In this document: positions 24,711 to 38,125 of the stretch, piece by piece | How positions within the stretch are numbered: position 1 is the stretch's first letter | Layout: every line of letters starts with the position of its first letter | NCBI RefSeq assembly: GCF_964204865.1 | Contig: NC_135257.1 | Span: forward strand, 3,906,001-3,970,000 | DNA: 64,000 nt | Reading direction: 5' to 3' | Origin: Styela clava | Lineage: Eukaryota > Chordata > Ascidiacea > Stolidobranchia > Styelidae | Notes under the pieces: generated by a model | Seen by the model: only the letters and a program-made list of their open reading frames with translations | The model's database searches: none | Told to the model about the DNA's origin: nothing | Made by a program: the position numbers and the translations under genes

Positions 24711-26032
24711 TACATATAAAAACATGAAGCTGGATTCCATTATTTTAGACACGTGCGAATTCTTCGTTCTATTTTAAATAATCCGCGGATACAATGCATG
24801 ACCTATCTCTACCGAAACGGACTTCATCGCCTAAAAATCACTTTTGCCCAAACCACCAAGTGGAAATTTACAACAGATTACGAAGAATCAAATAAAATGC
24901 CCTGAAATGCATTGTTACAGACAGAAGCAGTAAATCAGCGCCCCAAATATTTTCTATTAGAGAATATGCTCACACTGGATTATCGTTAGCTTAGAGAAAT
25001 ACCAAATATGTCGGATACTCAGGCCGATTGATAGGGAGCGATCGAAAAATGGGATATTTGTTTCAAGCCCTCATTCTGATTTATAACTTTTAACAATATG
25101 TTTTTTAGAAGTACCGGTAAAGAATTTTAGCCTAGTCTATCACAGCTATATTTATCTACACTAATTTTTGATTACTGCAATCAAACTGAAACTCCTAAGA
25201 AGACAAAGTGATCATTGAAATATTTTATATATATTTACATGTCCGAAACACAACTGAAAACTAACGAAAAGAATTCAAAAACGCGAAAACGAAATAATGT
25301 TTACTACCACGCCTTAAAATCTGTCTGAGCGAGAAAAGTGTCTGAGAGTCACTTGTTGCATCTTGCTGATTGACCAATGTCACGAAGTAATCAAGGAAGT
25401 CGATGCTCGGGAAAACAACCTTTGTAATTGTACACACATCAAACAAATTTCAATAATAATACATAATAACGAATATCTATTCATTGAAACAATTTAATGT
25501 CTTAAAACTGATGATTTTGATATAAAAATGATATTTTAATGTATATCATAAATATTTTTTTTTTACAAAATCGTGATCCATACATTCGGCGCACCGGCTT
25601 ATAAGGTACACGATCAATTTTCGAGAAAAACAAAAATTAAAGTGCGCCTTATGGTCCTCAAAATACGGTACATGCCCATCGATAGTTGCATGGTTTGGAC
25701 AATTTATTATTGAAATCAGAATTGACATAAATATTATAAAAAGGATGATGTATGGCTAGTTTCCAGCAAAGTGACAGCAGACGCTCGCGGATTTCTTTTA
25801 AATCCATATAGTTGCCATATAGTTGCAAATGAGATATCTTATTGTATGTGTATATCCTAATTAGGTAATACATATAATTAATCAAATAATACAAGTTATC
25901 GTTTACTCACTATACAAATTTACCAGACACCAAGCTTTAATAATTCACGTATAGCTACCCAAAGCAAATAAAGATGAATGTAGGACACGGCTCAAGCAAA
26001 CAGGTAACCGGGTCACGCCACCGTTCTATTAT
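24711..26032. other. Interval downstream of copy A
   Basis: The first part (to about 25020) is conserved after copies B and C. At 25320-25440 it contains DNA related to the hAT element of P2, including the reverse complement of CCAATCAGCAAGATGCAA. A pogo-like MITE fragment ends at about 25673 (CCTCAAAATACGGTAC). I see no gene. Confidence 0.45.
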
Positions 26033-26278
26033 GGCAAACGAGCAATTTCATCTTCAATAAACTTTAGATCATCGGAACTGTGATTTCTGGACCTGACAGT
26101 AATGAGCAATGGAGACGCGTAATTATACGCGTAACAGTTAAAACGAAATAAAATGATAAAAATAAAATAAAACTATAAAGCAAAGTAAAAAACGAAAAAG
26201 AGACATAATAAACCGAAAAGAATGTAATTTTGAATTTCATGTGCGTGTTTTTTTTTGTACATTACGTTCTCTCTTAAA
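26033..26278 (-). mobile_element. Deleted Ty3/Gypsy remnant
   Basis: The first 75 bp matches 60982-61055 (end of the protease/start of the reverse transcriptase region) and the rest matches 62376-62540, upstream of the coding region in minus-strand sense. So the remnant shares sequence with the element in copy D, with about 1.3 kb deleted between. It ends with TACATTACGTTCTCT and then joins exon 10 sequence of P3 directly. Confidence 0.65.
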
Positions 26279-27394
26279 AAAGTCATCAAGTACAAAAGCC
26301 TTCAGATATTCTGAATTGTGAAAACAACTGTCAATTCCCTAGTTACAAAAATGAAAAGCAATTCGAGGAAAGCGCTGATGCTTATGCCAAGACTGAACGG
26401 ATCACATTTGTAAAAAAAAAATTGCCTCTGTTAGATAGTTTAAGTTCAAGTAAGAATTCACCGGTTTCTAGTGCGTGAGATTTCGGGATTCTACTTGTCT
26501 TGAACAATATGTATGTCGTTATGAAAGATTGTCTCAATTTGTCGTATTTTGAATTTCCAGAGTCGATGTTATTTCTAATTTGTCAAGCAATTACTAAACT
26601 TAGTTTCGCAACTATTACTAACATGACTTCGATTTCCACAATTCCACATAAAGTTTCCAGCAACTGTTTCTCGTCTGTTTTTGAAAACAGTAGAGAGCTT
26701 TCAGCTCACCATTTATCAAAATATTAGTTGAATCCAATATTACAGCAAATTGCAGAACTCTTGAGTTATAAGGTTTTCGCCTGACTGTCTTGATCGTGAT
26801 ACGCCAACCGCCTCTTAAGCCTAACTTAACAAGAACAAATGAATTTTGAATTGACATTTCCTAATACAATTAATTTTTAATATGATTTAAGCTAGAGTTG
26901 GTTAACTTGTTCTAAACCATTTTTCATACCAATAAAAATGACATGACATGATTGATATGTCACAGTGATATTATAGAATATTGGGTAATTTTGCTGCTTC
27001 TGGTTAACAGGTGATGTTTAAACTTAAAGTCATTCTAATCTTAAAATTAGAAGCAATCTCTTAGCCTTAAAATACGTAACAATTAGTGATACCATTTGTG
27101 ATCTTATATAGTGAATGAACATGCCCGGAAATGTCTTAATAAAGTGTGTAACAAAGATGAATTATGTTAAAACTGATTCGTCATTGTGATATGGCTTGGG
27201 GCTGTTTAACTTAATTATGTCCAGTGAAAAACAAGTTTTATAACTCTATCAAGTCTTAACAAACTAGTTTTACTTCCTTTAACATTATTAATTTAAAAAA
27301 CAACAGTAAATCTTACTAAAATAACAAGATTATTCATATAAGATCACTCACATCGTATCTCAAAGGAGCAAATAAGTTTTCAATTTTATTTTTA

Positions 27395-29486
27395 ATTTTT
27401 TTCCCGAGCATCGTCTTCCTTGTTTATTTCGTAACATTGGCCAATCAGCAAGATGCAAAAAAGTGACGTAATAAAAGGCCTTTTCGCACCCGCTCAAACA
27501 CTTTTGTCATCCTGACAGATTTTCAGTCGTGGTTGTAAACAATACTTCGTTTTGCGACTTTGAATGCTATTTGTTAGTTTTTGGTTGTGTTTCGGAAATT
27601 TAGGTATATATACGAATCAAATAAGTCAATCATCATTTGCTTCCTCCGGAGTTGTAGTTTTAATAGTAGTAATGAAAATTAGTCTAGGAATAGCTGTGAC
27701 AAAATAGGCTAAAATTCACTACCGGTACGCAACGTTTTCTGCGAAATATGCACTTGTACACTCGTGACGCGTGCTTTCAACGAAACTGTTTACGTTTCTT
27801 GTGCTAAAATAAACGTTGAATTTGCATTTTGCGCTAACAGTACTGCTCCAATTTCACAAGTCACACTAACTTCTGTACTGCTTAAATGCGGATATTCATG
27901 TATAGGTAATGTTACAAAAAAATTAAAGTTCATCCGATTCAAATAAAAACTGCACCAGTGGATAGATCTGAGTGAAAATAGAAAACAGTGCCAAGTTTAT
28001 AAAAAAAACTGTCAAAAAATAACGGAGATATCGGAATTTTAGTACCGCCCGGCAGGTCAATTTTTTCCATAAGGATTGTATTACTTTTTTGATATGAACT
28101 GTAAAAAATTTGAAAAAAGAACACATATCAATCACTAGTCTTTCGATGTGCGTCACATTTAGGGAATATTGAGACTATTTCAGGATTTGTTCTGGCAACG
28201 GTCATTGGCACGATACCGCCGAAAGATCGTCGCAAATAAACGCTAGAATTGTGCATGATAGTTTGACAGGGGTTCATTGTGGGTAATATTCAACGATGTT
28301 CTGATCGTACAAACTTCATAAAAATTGGTAAGTATTAAGTTAGGAAAGAAATACACACGTCCATATAAATATTATTGATGTCCATAGACAATATCTTTAA
28401 TTTTCACTACGTATACCGAGAGCGTAATTTTTAAAACCCCCGAATGTTGGGAAATTTATGCGCTAATGAAAAAAATCAAATATCAGATAATAGTTGTATA
28501 TTTTATCTAAATTTTTTTTTTTTTTTTCTTTTTTTTTACAGATCAGAATACGATTTATCTCGGATCAGTATCTTCTTGATACGTCATGCCCGATTCATAA
28601 CGTTATGACGCTTTATAAGCATGTTGCTTCAAAAGCAATCATACATATTAGGGGCTGCTACGTACATAACAGTTAACACCCCTCAAGCTTCAGTATCTTC
28701 ATTTCCGCTGGGTCGTTTGATCGTATTACTTTCGTTCATGCTACCATTTATGGTGAGCGTGATGGGGTAGTATAAAAAACGATGGATTTAATGTCAGTTT
28801 GGGCATAGTGGCTTTTTATTTTACAGTCGTGTTCAAGTCTCGTTATTGTTTATTTTGAGCCACTCTTCAATTCTTTCTATCTTCCTAATATCACTTTGGG
28901 TCCCTTTCACATTTTTAATTCTCCATATCACCTTATTGATTATTTTTCTGGTCAATTCACTTTCTATATTATGCCTTTCATTTAATTGGAGTTGTTCCTG
29001 AGTTTTGTATAGTTTAATCTTGAGATTGTATAGAGATTGCATATTTTATCTAAATTATGTCGAAATTTCATGGAATTCCAAGCTACAGCAAGCAGTCCGT
29101 AATAATCATTATGAGCGGTATTCCAACACGGCGTAACGGTGGGCTACTTAGCAGACGTGATGCGTACATTTTTTGGCGCGAAAAAGCTGATTTTGTAACA
29201 TTCCTAATTCATGACAGCAACGTTTTGATAACAGCTAAACTCAGGATAGTTATCTAAATATAAAAATCTTATATATTTGTTTTCCTAGGATGTTCTCGAT
29301 CTATCTTCTGCAATATAATTAAAATTTAATATTCAAGTCTTCAGAAATGTAGAATATATATTGTTGAAAGGATTTCCCAACTTTTGTGAATTTATTATAT
29401 TGCATTGAAAAATATATTCATCCGGCCCGTTTCAGCACAGTTTGAGTCATACTCGGCCAGCGATCAAAAAAGTTTAATGATCCCTG
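27395..29486. mobile_element. Right part of hAT element in P3
   Basis: Matches the interior and right end of the element at 15439-17067 and ends in TGATCCCTG, followed by ACCTAACA, a one-base variant of the target duplication. The left end is deleted. A poly(A) retroposon (28514-29040) is nested inside it. Confidence 0.75.
28514..29040 (-). mobile_element. Poly(A)-tailed retroposon or processed pseudogene, minus strand
   Basis: An insertion of 527 bp flanked by an exact 16-bp target duplication, ATATTTTATCTAAATT (28498-28513 and 29041-29056). Its plus-strand left side is a T-rich run of about 26 bases, so the element ends in poly(A) on the minus strand. It holds a 69-codon charged frame (29042-28833) rich in Lys, Glu and Asn with no family I recognise, then about 300 bp of untranslated-looking sequence with GATAAA shortly before the tail. 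It is absent from the matching place in P2. A 5'-truncated LINE or a processed pseudogene both fit. Confidence 0.75.
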
Positions 29487-29932
29487 ACCTAACAGAAGAC
29501 GACGTGGATGCTTTTGTGAAAGGTGAGTAAAACAATTATGAATGCCGTGAGTTCCCGGAATTTAATGAAATAAACGTGAAAATTGTTAAAGTTTTTAGAT
29601 AATTTTTATTTAATTAAATTAGGATAATGAAAATTGAATCTGTTAATAGTTTGCAAAATAATTTAATAAAACTCATGGCTATGGCATTCGAATTTAATTG
29701 ATTTTGAAAAGCGTGATAATCCTTGAGGCAGTGAGCACTTCCGCTTGTATACCGCTTCCGCTTGTATACCGCTTGTATACATTACAAGATACAACGTGTG
29801 CACATTTAATACAATCCTCGACGTGGCAAATCAATCATTACAGCGATCCAAAAATCTGACAACAATGTTGTCACTTAAATAGCAGATCGGTATGAGATTT
29901 ATTTTTGTATGATCTGTATAAGGATCCAAATA

Positions 29933-30193
29933 CGTATTTTACGGACCATAAGGCGCATTGGATTATATGTTGCGCTGTCAATAATAGCTTTGATAGAGTT
30001 TTTGTTCATACATAAGGCGCACGCATACATCAGGCAATAAGAAGCATCGATTTTGTAAGAAGTTGAATACGGCGGTTGGTTTATGACACAATAGTACCGG
30101 TACTGGTTTTGAGGTAAGGCAATATAGCATAAGGCACTACCTTATCCATATATTCGGCGCACTGGCTAATAGGCGCACTGTCGATTTTTGAGA
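29933..30193. mobile_element. Pogo/Tc1-like MITE, right end deleted
   Basis: Begins TA|CGTATTTTACGGACC, as at 53949, with AAGGCGCA subterminal blocks. The right end is lost where the sequence passes into the interval shared with the left inverted-repeat arm. Confidence 0.55.
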
Positions 30194-30827
30194 CTGTTAG
30201 TTTCATAATCCGGACAATTTATTATTAAGCAACATGTTAGAAAAAATTTAGTTTAGAGAAATCAAAATTGACGTTAATATTATAAAATAGATGATGTATG
30301 GCTAGTTTCCAGCAAAGTGACAGCAGACGCTCGTAGATGTGCACATTGAAAGCCGGATTAACATTTATCAACATAGACGTTTGAACAAAAATCAATCGGG
30401 CACACGTTTGGTTGGACCATGAGCTTGTCTGATCTGGTGTATTGGCTTGATTTTGTGATAAGATTCCTCGAGAAGGCAAACTAATAATCATTAGAAAGTA
30501 AAGTATAATCATATTATTCTTTCGCATTCTTAAATCTATTTAGTCGCTTATCCGTATTTGCAGATTTTCGTCGCCACATAAGCCTATTAAACTATAATTT
30601 AATTGTCCATTTTCTCAAACTACATTTCTCTAATCCTGGATAATTTCATGGATACAAATGAGATATCCTATTGTATGTGTACGTCCTCGTTTTTGAGTTT
30701 TATCGCTTTTCGTAAGACTTTCTTTCCGAATAACTATCACCATTTATGTAACACCAGATTTTGTCGCGAAATTGTGGATTGAAACTCAAAAGGTAATAAT
30801 GAAGAATATTTTGTGTTTGTAGAATTG
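30194..30827. other. Interval upstream of copy B
   Basis: Duplicate of 17.74-18.49 kb with a small deletion near 30370-30415. There is no gene; the minus frame at 30237-30527 is repeat sequence. Confidence 0.5.
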
Positions 30828-30949
30828 AAGTTAATCAAGGCTAAAAGAATCTTCTGATCTCGGCGACCACAGGGTTAGAACGAACATTCAAGGGTACTTT
30901 TCACAAGTTATTCGCTTGATTCGTAGTAGAACTGTAAATTAGCTTCATT
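30828..30949 (+). promoter_or_regulatory. Conserved 5' flank of copy B
   Basis: Nearly identical to the 120 bp before the ATG of copy A, and clearly related to those of C and D. Confidence 0.4.
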
Positions 30950-33900
30950 ATGTCGTTCAGTAGTCAATTACCAGATGTGCAACTTTCAGAAAATTCGTTA
31001 TCAGAATTTATTTTTCACCGAATAAAAGATCTCGGAGATAAAATTGCGTTGGTAAGTAAATCTATTGAGGAAATATTAAAATTGCCATATAATTCGCATA
31101 ACGGAATATAATATAGAATTTAGCATTCGTACACATCACTCTAAAATCACAATGAGCATTTGTATAACTTATTTAAGCCGTTTTCAGATCATTCAGCGAC
31201 TTTGATTAAACGATAATTGCTTTACAAAAGTATCAGGGCAAATTGTCTGCATCCACTCGCAGAGGTCTATCTAGGTCCTTCAAGTGACGCATGTTTTTGC
31301 GTATTTATGTAATTTTTCATTTCGCCACCTGGAAAAAGGTCAATATAAATGTTATCTAACCTTTAATGTGGGATTCGCATTTGTACAATATTATTGGAAT
31401 GGTATGAGAATGTGTGCATGAGTATTGTGTTGTTATTTGCATTAAATAATTTTAGCGTGAGTCATTTACACCAGTGGTTCTCAACCCATGAGTCGCGACT
31501 CAAACTTGGTCGCCTGAAAATGTTCTTGGGTCGATGGCTTTTTTCCATAAAAACCTTAAAGCTACTAATTTTATAGCAAATTTTGTTGTTTATTTTATAT
31601 TTGGCATTGAAGTGTTGCCTTAATAGTGATTGTATGTGTGGGTAGTACCGGTATCACTGCGTAAAAACTTCGCAGAATTCATTCAATTTTTGGGGAAATG
31701 AATGTTATATCAAATTGATGGTTTTATATTATTCATTTAATTTTCGCCATGAAAGTACCACATGTTTAGTCATTGAGAATATTATATCACCGAACATCGA
31801 ATAAAATTTTATTCAGGTTGACATTTCAGTCGATGGAAAGTCGCTAACATTCAAGCAAGTCTATGACCAATCAAGGAACTGTGCTGGGTATTTACACAAA
31901 GCAGGACTTGGCAAAGGAGATGTGGTTGGCCTTTGTTCTCCCTCTTCACTCGAATTCCCAGTTGCAATGTTAGGTGTTCTCGCCTGTGGCGGTGTTGTCA
32001 CTCCTTGTAACCCTGCATATAGCGTGGGTAAGTATACTCCAAAATTGACCAGATCTGAGATTCATTTCTTATTATCGATTTATATACAATACAAACCAGT
32101 ACGTAGGCCTACTGGCATCCCGCCTTAAAGAATCTTAAAGGAAAATGTCAAACTGCCACTTTTAAAGCTCACGCTCACCGTCGTTCACTTTGTGGGTAGC
32201 TTTCAAACAAGCAAACTACGATTATGTACTTTATAAGCTCAGCAAACTGATTTTGGGGCTTCAAAAAAGTCGTGTCCAACTTTTCGTCGAAATGAAGTAA
32301 ATGAATATGAGATCATATAACACCTCCAGCCTAAGAATAGTATCTATCCTAACATAACCTATAGCATAAATTCACTTCATATGTTTATTTTACCAATTGC
32401 ACCACAATATATATCTAACACAATTAATGGTTTTCATTAGTTCCAATAGTTTCTAGGCATTATAAATATATATATATCTACCCTATAACTCAGAACAGTG
32501 AAACAGATGTAGTAAGTGGAACAAATGGAACCTGACATTGAGAAACACCACATTAAGACAATTCTTTACCCCATTAAACACAATTAATTATTTTTCAAGT
32601 TTTAATTTCAAAAATAACCTACCCACAAATCTTCAACTCAGTATGGTTGCACAAAAGTTTTTTTAAATTTCTGCCGGATAAGAAAAATTCAGATTATTCT
32701 AGAAACGAAATAAATGAAGCTTGCTAAACTGTTATTATGAAGGTTTCTGTTTTGAAAATCACAAAATATATTTTACAGGAGAAATATTACAACAATTTCA
32801 AATTTCAAAACCCAAGATGGTGTTTGTACACGAAGACTGCTTGAATACAATGAAGGAAGTCAAGAGAAAAATTGATTCTTTGGAGGTAGCATTCATCAGA
32901 TAGAAACGTATCTTTGCTCATTCCACTGTTTTATATACAATATATATATATTTTGTCAGACCCATTTATTTCCTCATAAATGTTTATAATACGTATTATA
33001 TTATATATTTAAGAAAATGTTTATTATTGGAGAAAGCAGCGAATTCATTACAATGAGCGAGATGATTGGTGACGAATATAGTGAAGGTTTGTTTATATAC
33101 AAAACATTTTACTTATAAATTCCAACGCTTTAACCCATTCGTATGACACTTTCAATCATGATACTATCCATATGTGATATTTCTTTTTCCAGACTTCCCA
33201 AAGCACATTGCTATCAACGCTGACGAAGATGTAGCTATATTGCCGTATTCTAGCGGAACTACAGGACTACCAAAAAGTGTTATGCTAAGTCACAAGAATT
33301 TGACATCTTCCTTTTTGATTTTTCGGTGAGCATTTTCTCATAAGCAGATAGTTCCAGCATGCTGGAAACATGAAGGTGTGGACCGAGTATTATTTTTACT
33401 GTAATATTCGTTTATTATAAAAAAAAAAGTCGCGTTGATGTAGAACGAATTTTTAAGGAGTTAGGTTCTTGAAACCAATGTGGACTCCAATATAACCTTA
33501 AAAATATTATTTCAGTGACTTTGTACCACATGAAACTACAGATATTTTGTACTCGGACCGTCCAATGTATCATTCAGGTGGATACATGGGGTTAATTGTC
33601 TCACTATCAAGTGGACAAAAGTTGGTTTTTGAGAAAGAGTGTGATACGAAGACCATGCTACGTGCGATTGAAAAATATAAGGTAATACAGCGATAGAAAT
33701 ATAGGGTATTAATATATATGTATATTTTCGTCTTAATGAAAATCTCACCTACACCAAAAATTGTACCTTGTTGTTGTAGATTAAGGGTTAGGGGTGGGCA
33801 CTAACATAACATACAAATTATTTGTTTTTAGGAGTACGATAGTGGTTCAATTGACTCTATCCAATCCACGTAGGCTACAATGCGAGTTCTTGAAATTAGA

Positions 33901-34057
33901 TTAAGTAGGCTATATTCGATACCCACTTATTCACTTATTAAATCTGTTCCAATATCATTTCGTGGTTTTAGATCACTTACATTATGACGGTACCACCAAT
34001 ATTAATCGAACTAGTTAACGATGACAACACCGCAAATTACGATGTTTCCAGTCTTAA

Positions 34058-34973
34058 CCTTCGGACAGCTCAAATCCCTGACCATTTTAGGGGTCTTTTT
34101 AAACCTATTTTTTTTGTCAACCATTAAGCCCTAAATCTTAACTCATGGCTTTTTGAAAGCGTCTGCTAGAGTTCTATTCAGCAATATATCTTTAAAACAC
34201 ACTCATCAAAAAAAAATTTTTGCAAAAAAATTTCAAAAATTTCTAAAAAAAAATTGAACTTTGAAATATTTTGTGTACAGTAGAGGGTTAATAATTAATT
34301 CCTAATTAATTAATTTTTTCTTCAACGTTTTCGTCAAGTTTTTCCTAACATAACAATACCAAAACGACTATTATAGCATAAATGGTTATTACTCTGAAAT
34401 TCACAATTGTATTTACAGTATTGTCAAGTTCAAGGTCAAATTACCGATATTGATGACGTCACAGCTCTTATTATTACTGCACAGACCACCCCCAATGCAA
34501 AAAAATTAAATTTTTTCGACGGAAATGCGCGTAGAACGACGTAAACAATCCCATACGCACATTTACGCGGTAAAATTACCATTAATTTTACGTTTTTTTT
34601 ACATACAAAAAATCTCCATACCTCTGCCAACTAAGGAGCTGTCGAAATCATATTTATCAAAACAACACAGCGCCAGGGATGGTCAGGGATGGTTAGTATG
34701 ACTGAAAATACATGCTAAAACAATAATAAGTCGTTATAAAGGAGTATTTCCTGTCTGAGCTGAGTCGACATTTTCAGACGTCTGACAGGCAATTTTGAAA
34801 TCCACGCTATATATACGATTCGCACTTTGCGTCACGGCTGGAAGGTTTTATCGCTTCTCTCATACCAGGGCATTACGTCAATAAACAGCTAAGAGCGATA
34901 GTAACAGTAGGTTACCATGAGCTAGCCTTAATAGCGCTGAAAAGCCCATATGGGCTTACCGGCTGTGGGAGGG
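34058..34973. mobile_element. piggyBac-like non-autonomous element in exon 7 of copy B
   Basis: An insertion of 916 bp bounded on both sides by TTAA (34054-34057 and 34974-34977), the piggyBac target. The ends are CCTTCGGACAGC and, on the reverse strand, CCCTCCCACAGCC, imperfect inverted repeats starting with C runs. No transposase frame is seen. It is absent from exon 7 of A, C and D. Confidence 0.75.
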
Positions 34974-36056
34974 TTAAACAAGTAGCATGTGGAGGGGCAG
35001 TTCTTGCTCCGGACATTTCAAGAAAAATAGCACAAAAGTTTGATGTTGACATGAGACCAGGTAAATGTTAGATTATACAGAATTAGTATTTTTTAACTAA
35101 TTATGGGCAAAGTTTTGAATATCCACTACGGTGTTATACGAAGACAAAAGATTAAAAGAGGTTGGTCTGTGCCAGAGCCAAATGGCCACGATATTGCTAC
35201 ACTAATTTGGTGTAATACAAATATGCGTTGAACTTATTTGATAAAAAGTCCCACATCTAGGTAGCAACCACAATAGAATGAAAACTTTTATTGTAAAAGT
35301 CTAACGGGAAACTTACTAGCTACGAATTAATCTTGCAAAAGTGACTATAAACGAGATATCAGAAAATATTACTTCCATTTATCAAGAGTACGGATTGACA
35401 GAATTTTATTTCATTGCCTATCATTTTGGAGATGAAAGTTTATTTGACGGCGTGGGAAAAATTGTCCCAAATACAAAGGTCAAGGTGAGTATAATTCCCA
35501 AATATTCATATTTGGCCCAATAGGTGATAGATCTGACTGTAAAATTTCATGAAGCATCATATGAACTAGAACTTGTCATTCACTTATTGAACACAAAGCG
35601 GACCTATGGATCGTTTTGTTATTGTCGGTATTCTTTTTTATGTTGCCGTGAAAATCGCATTTTTTATTAACAACTGGACCAAGTGCTTTGCAATTTTTAG
35701 TCGTTGAAGATTGTGTTTGTTGCTAGAACGCTTTTGTTTAATAAATTCTGTAGGCTCTATGGCATTCATTTTTGCGTGATGACGTCATAAAAATTAGAAC
35801 TTGCACCTCGTGCCGGTTTCGCGTTCGCTGCTTAACCTTTTGGTCAGTCGAAGTCTGGAAGAATACGGCACCGGTACTGCAGTAGATTAGATACCATTAC
35901 TGCTTCATTTTGGCTTTCTTATCCATACATTCGAGCATTGCTCTCTTGTGAATCTGAACTCGGTCTTTCCTGTGAATTGACTTTTTTGTTTTCAATTATA
36001 GTAATTGAATCGAAACATTCTGGTTCAACAGACGCAATACAAATCATTCTCTAGTG

Positions 36057-36939
36057 CAGGGATGGCGAACCACTGACCCGCGGGTCACAAAGTGACCCAC
36101 CGCGTTTTATTTGTGACCCGCCAAGCGAAGGCACGAATAAAATAAAATAAAATGCTAACATATCAGTGATAAAAATTGATAAAACCGGCTTTAAATTAAT
36201 CTAACAATAACTAAACTATTATAATGTACCGTCAGTTGGACAGTCAGGAAGGGCTGCGATCGTTCATGTTCAAAATGTTGATTTCGTGCCGGTATGGTAA
36301 TTTTTAAAACCCCTAATCTTGTACGCATGTATGCACCGCTGTGTACCGTTATTCAGCTATTGGGCCTGACATCGTTTATGACATAACAATGCAATTGATC
36401 ATCTGTTCATTTCTCGCAACGCCTGTCATTTTTGGAAGTGCATCTACAGACTGTTTTAGGGGTTATACGAGAACTAGATGCTACTTTGCATTTTATTAGT
36501 TTCTCGTCTACAATGCCGTTGTGAAAACAAAAACTTTCAGACTTGAAATTAAAATCTAGAAATCTGATATAACAATGGGGCAGTGTAAAAGTGGCTTAAT
36601 GTGGTTGGAAGCTGATCGAAAATTATAACACTATCAAAGCGGAATTACCTCCAAACACTAGAACCGTAAAATAATTTAACGCAACATCCTAAACGTTTTT
36701 GGTAATTCATGTGCGTGTTTTCGTACTCTAACATCATAAAACCGAGTGCCATGAAAAGTCCCTGATAGAAATGCTGCATTAGTAAAGCCCAAAACTACAC
36801 CAACACCAGCTTATAAGATTTGTTTCAGAAGTTTCTTATAGATACAAACGTGAATTAAATATCTGTGACCCACTCTCTTCTGTTCCGCGATAAAATTATA
36901 ATTTTTGACCCATTCATTGAAAAAGGTTCGCCATCCCTG
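36057..36939. mobile_element. Non-autonomous hAT element in intron 8 of copy B, 883 bp
   Basis: Perfect 15-bp inverted ends CAGGGATGGCGAACC / GGTTCGCCATCCCTG and an exact 8-bp duplication CTCTAGTG (36049-36056 and 36940-36947). Subterminal GTGACCC and CGCGGGTC blocks are present. No transposase frame is seen. Copy A has a footprint at this site. Confidence 0.9.
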
Positions 36940-38125
36940 CTCTAGTGCAACATAACATCACCATTATATAAAGTAACCTTTGAAAGAAAGATCAATTCTT
37001 CACAAAAAGTAATATAAAGATAATATGGCCCTGTTCATATGTATATATGTTATACATTTATAAACAGCGTAAAATATTCAATTTTTCACATCAAAGATAA
37101 TTGATCAGCTAACGGGAAAGGAACTTTCTGAAAATAAGACTGGAGAAATTCTCGCACAAGGGCCTCAGGTATAATATGATAGAGTTGTAGGTTACTTGTT
37201 TTCAGTACCGAAGCTAAGTTATTTTTAAATATCAAAATCATCATTCAGCATGGTTAAAAGGGGCTTGCACATTACATCTTCTAAAATTCCGTATTGTCAT
37301 ATTACAATAAGTTTGATTGTAACTTATAAAAAAGTGAACTTTCACAGCAACCTAATGACCATACTTGTTATTGCTGAAAATAACCCTGGATTGTCCCAGA
37401 AAAGTCTCTTTTCCATTATGGTAAGATATTTTTTAAAGATGAATACCACCAAGTTATGATAGAATCCATTTTTCCAACATCACAATTAAAGTGACTGTGG
37501 ATTAGAATTCATATAAGAAAAAAATTCAAAACCATTTTGCAGTTTTATTCTAAATTGTCGCTTTTTGGGTGCGCATTTAACATATGTATATATACATAAC
37601 CTACTTTCCTAAAAGGATGATAAATTGGCAATGAACCCGAGTAACCTTCTGAATTTATGTTTTATATAGAAAACGCTGTCGTATACAGACTGTAGGTTTA
37701 GAACTAAATATTAAAGAGTGCTTCCATTTGCAGGTCATGAAAGGATACATGGGAAACCCAGATGCAACAGCACGAACTATTACAAAAGACGGATGGATGC
37801 ACACGGGTGATATCGGATATATTGATAATGATGGGATATTGTATATAATTGATCGCCTGAAAGAAGTCATCAAGTACAAAAGCATTCAGGTATTCTAAAT
37901 TGTGAAAACGGCTGTCTATTTGTTAGTTACAGTTGTGCAAAAAATGAAAAGGCAATTTGACAATGCTCATGCCACGACTTCCACGATCATTTTTGTGGAA
38001 GAAATTTTCTACTGTTAGATAGTTTAAGTTCATATAGGTATTTACCGCTTTCAACTGCGTGAGATTGTGGTGTTCTACTGTCTTGAAAAATATGTCGTTA
38101 TTAAATATTGTCTTAATTTCTCGTG

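Larger units (their letters stand above)
13660..25020 (+). repeat. Segmental duplication unit 1 (P2 3' part plus copy A)
   Basis: Exons, introns and flanks of this block align with 26279-39690. The start codons are 12,336 bp apart (18614 and 30950). Differences are mostly insertions: the MITE at 14464 is only here, while the elements at 28514, 34058, 36057 and 38126 are only in the other block. Confidence 0.8.
26279..29575 (+). pseudogene. Acyl-CoA synthetase pseudogene P3 (fragments of exons 10-12)
   Basis: It keeps only the 3' end of exon 10 (26279-26306, VIKYK region), intron 10, the last 37 bp or so of exon 11 (29487-29522, DDVDAFVK region) and the final bases of exon 12 (near 29557). 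The 5' part of exon 11 and the first part of the inserted hAT element are deleted near 27380-27400. It is the duplicate of P2 and lies upstream of copy B just as P2 lies upstream of copy A. Confidence 0.75.
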
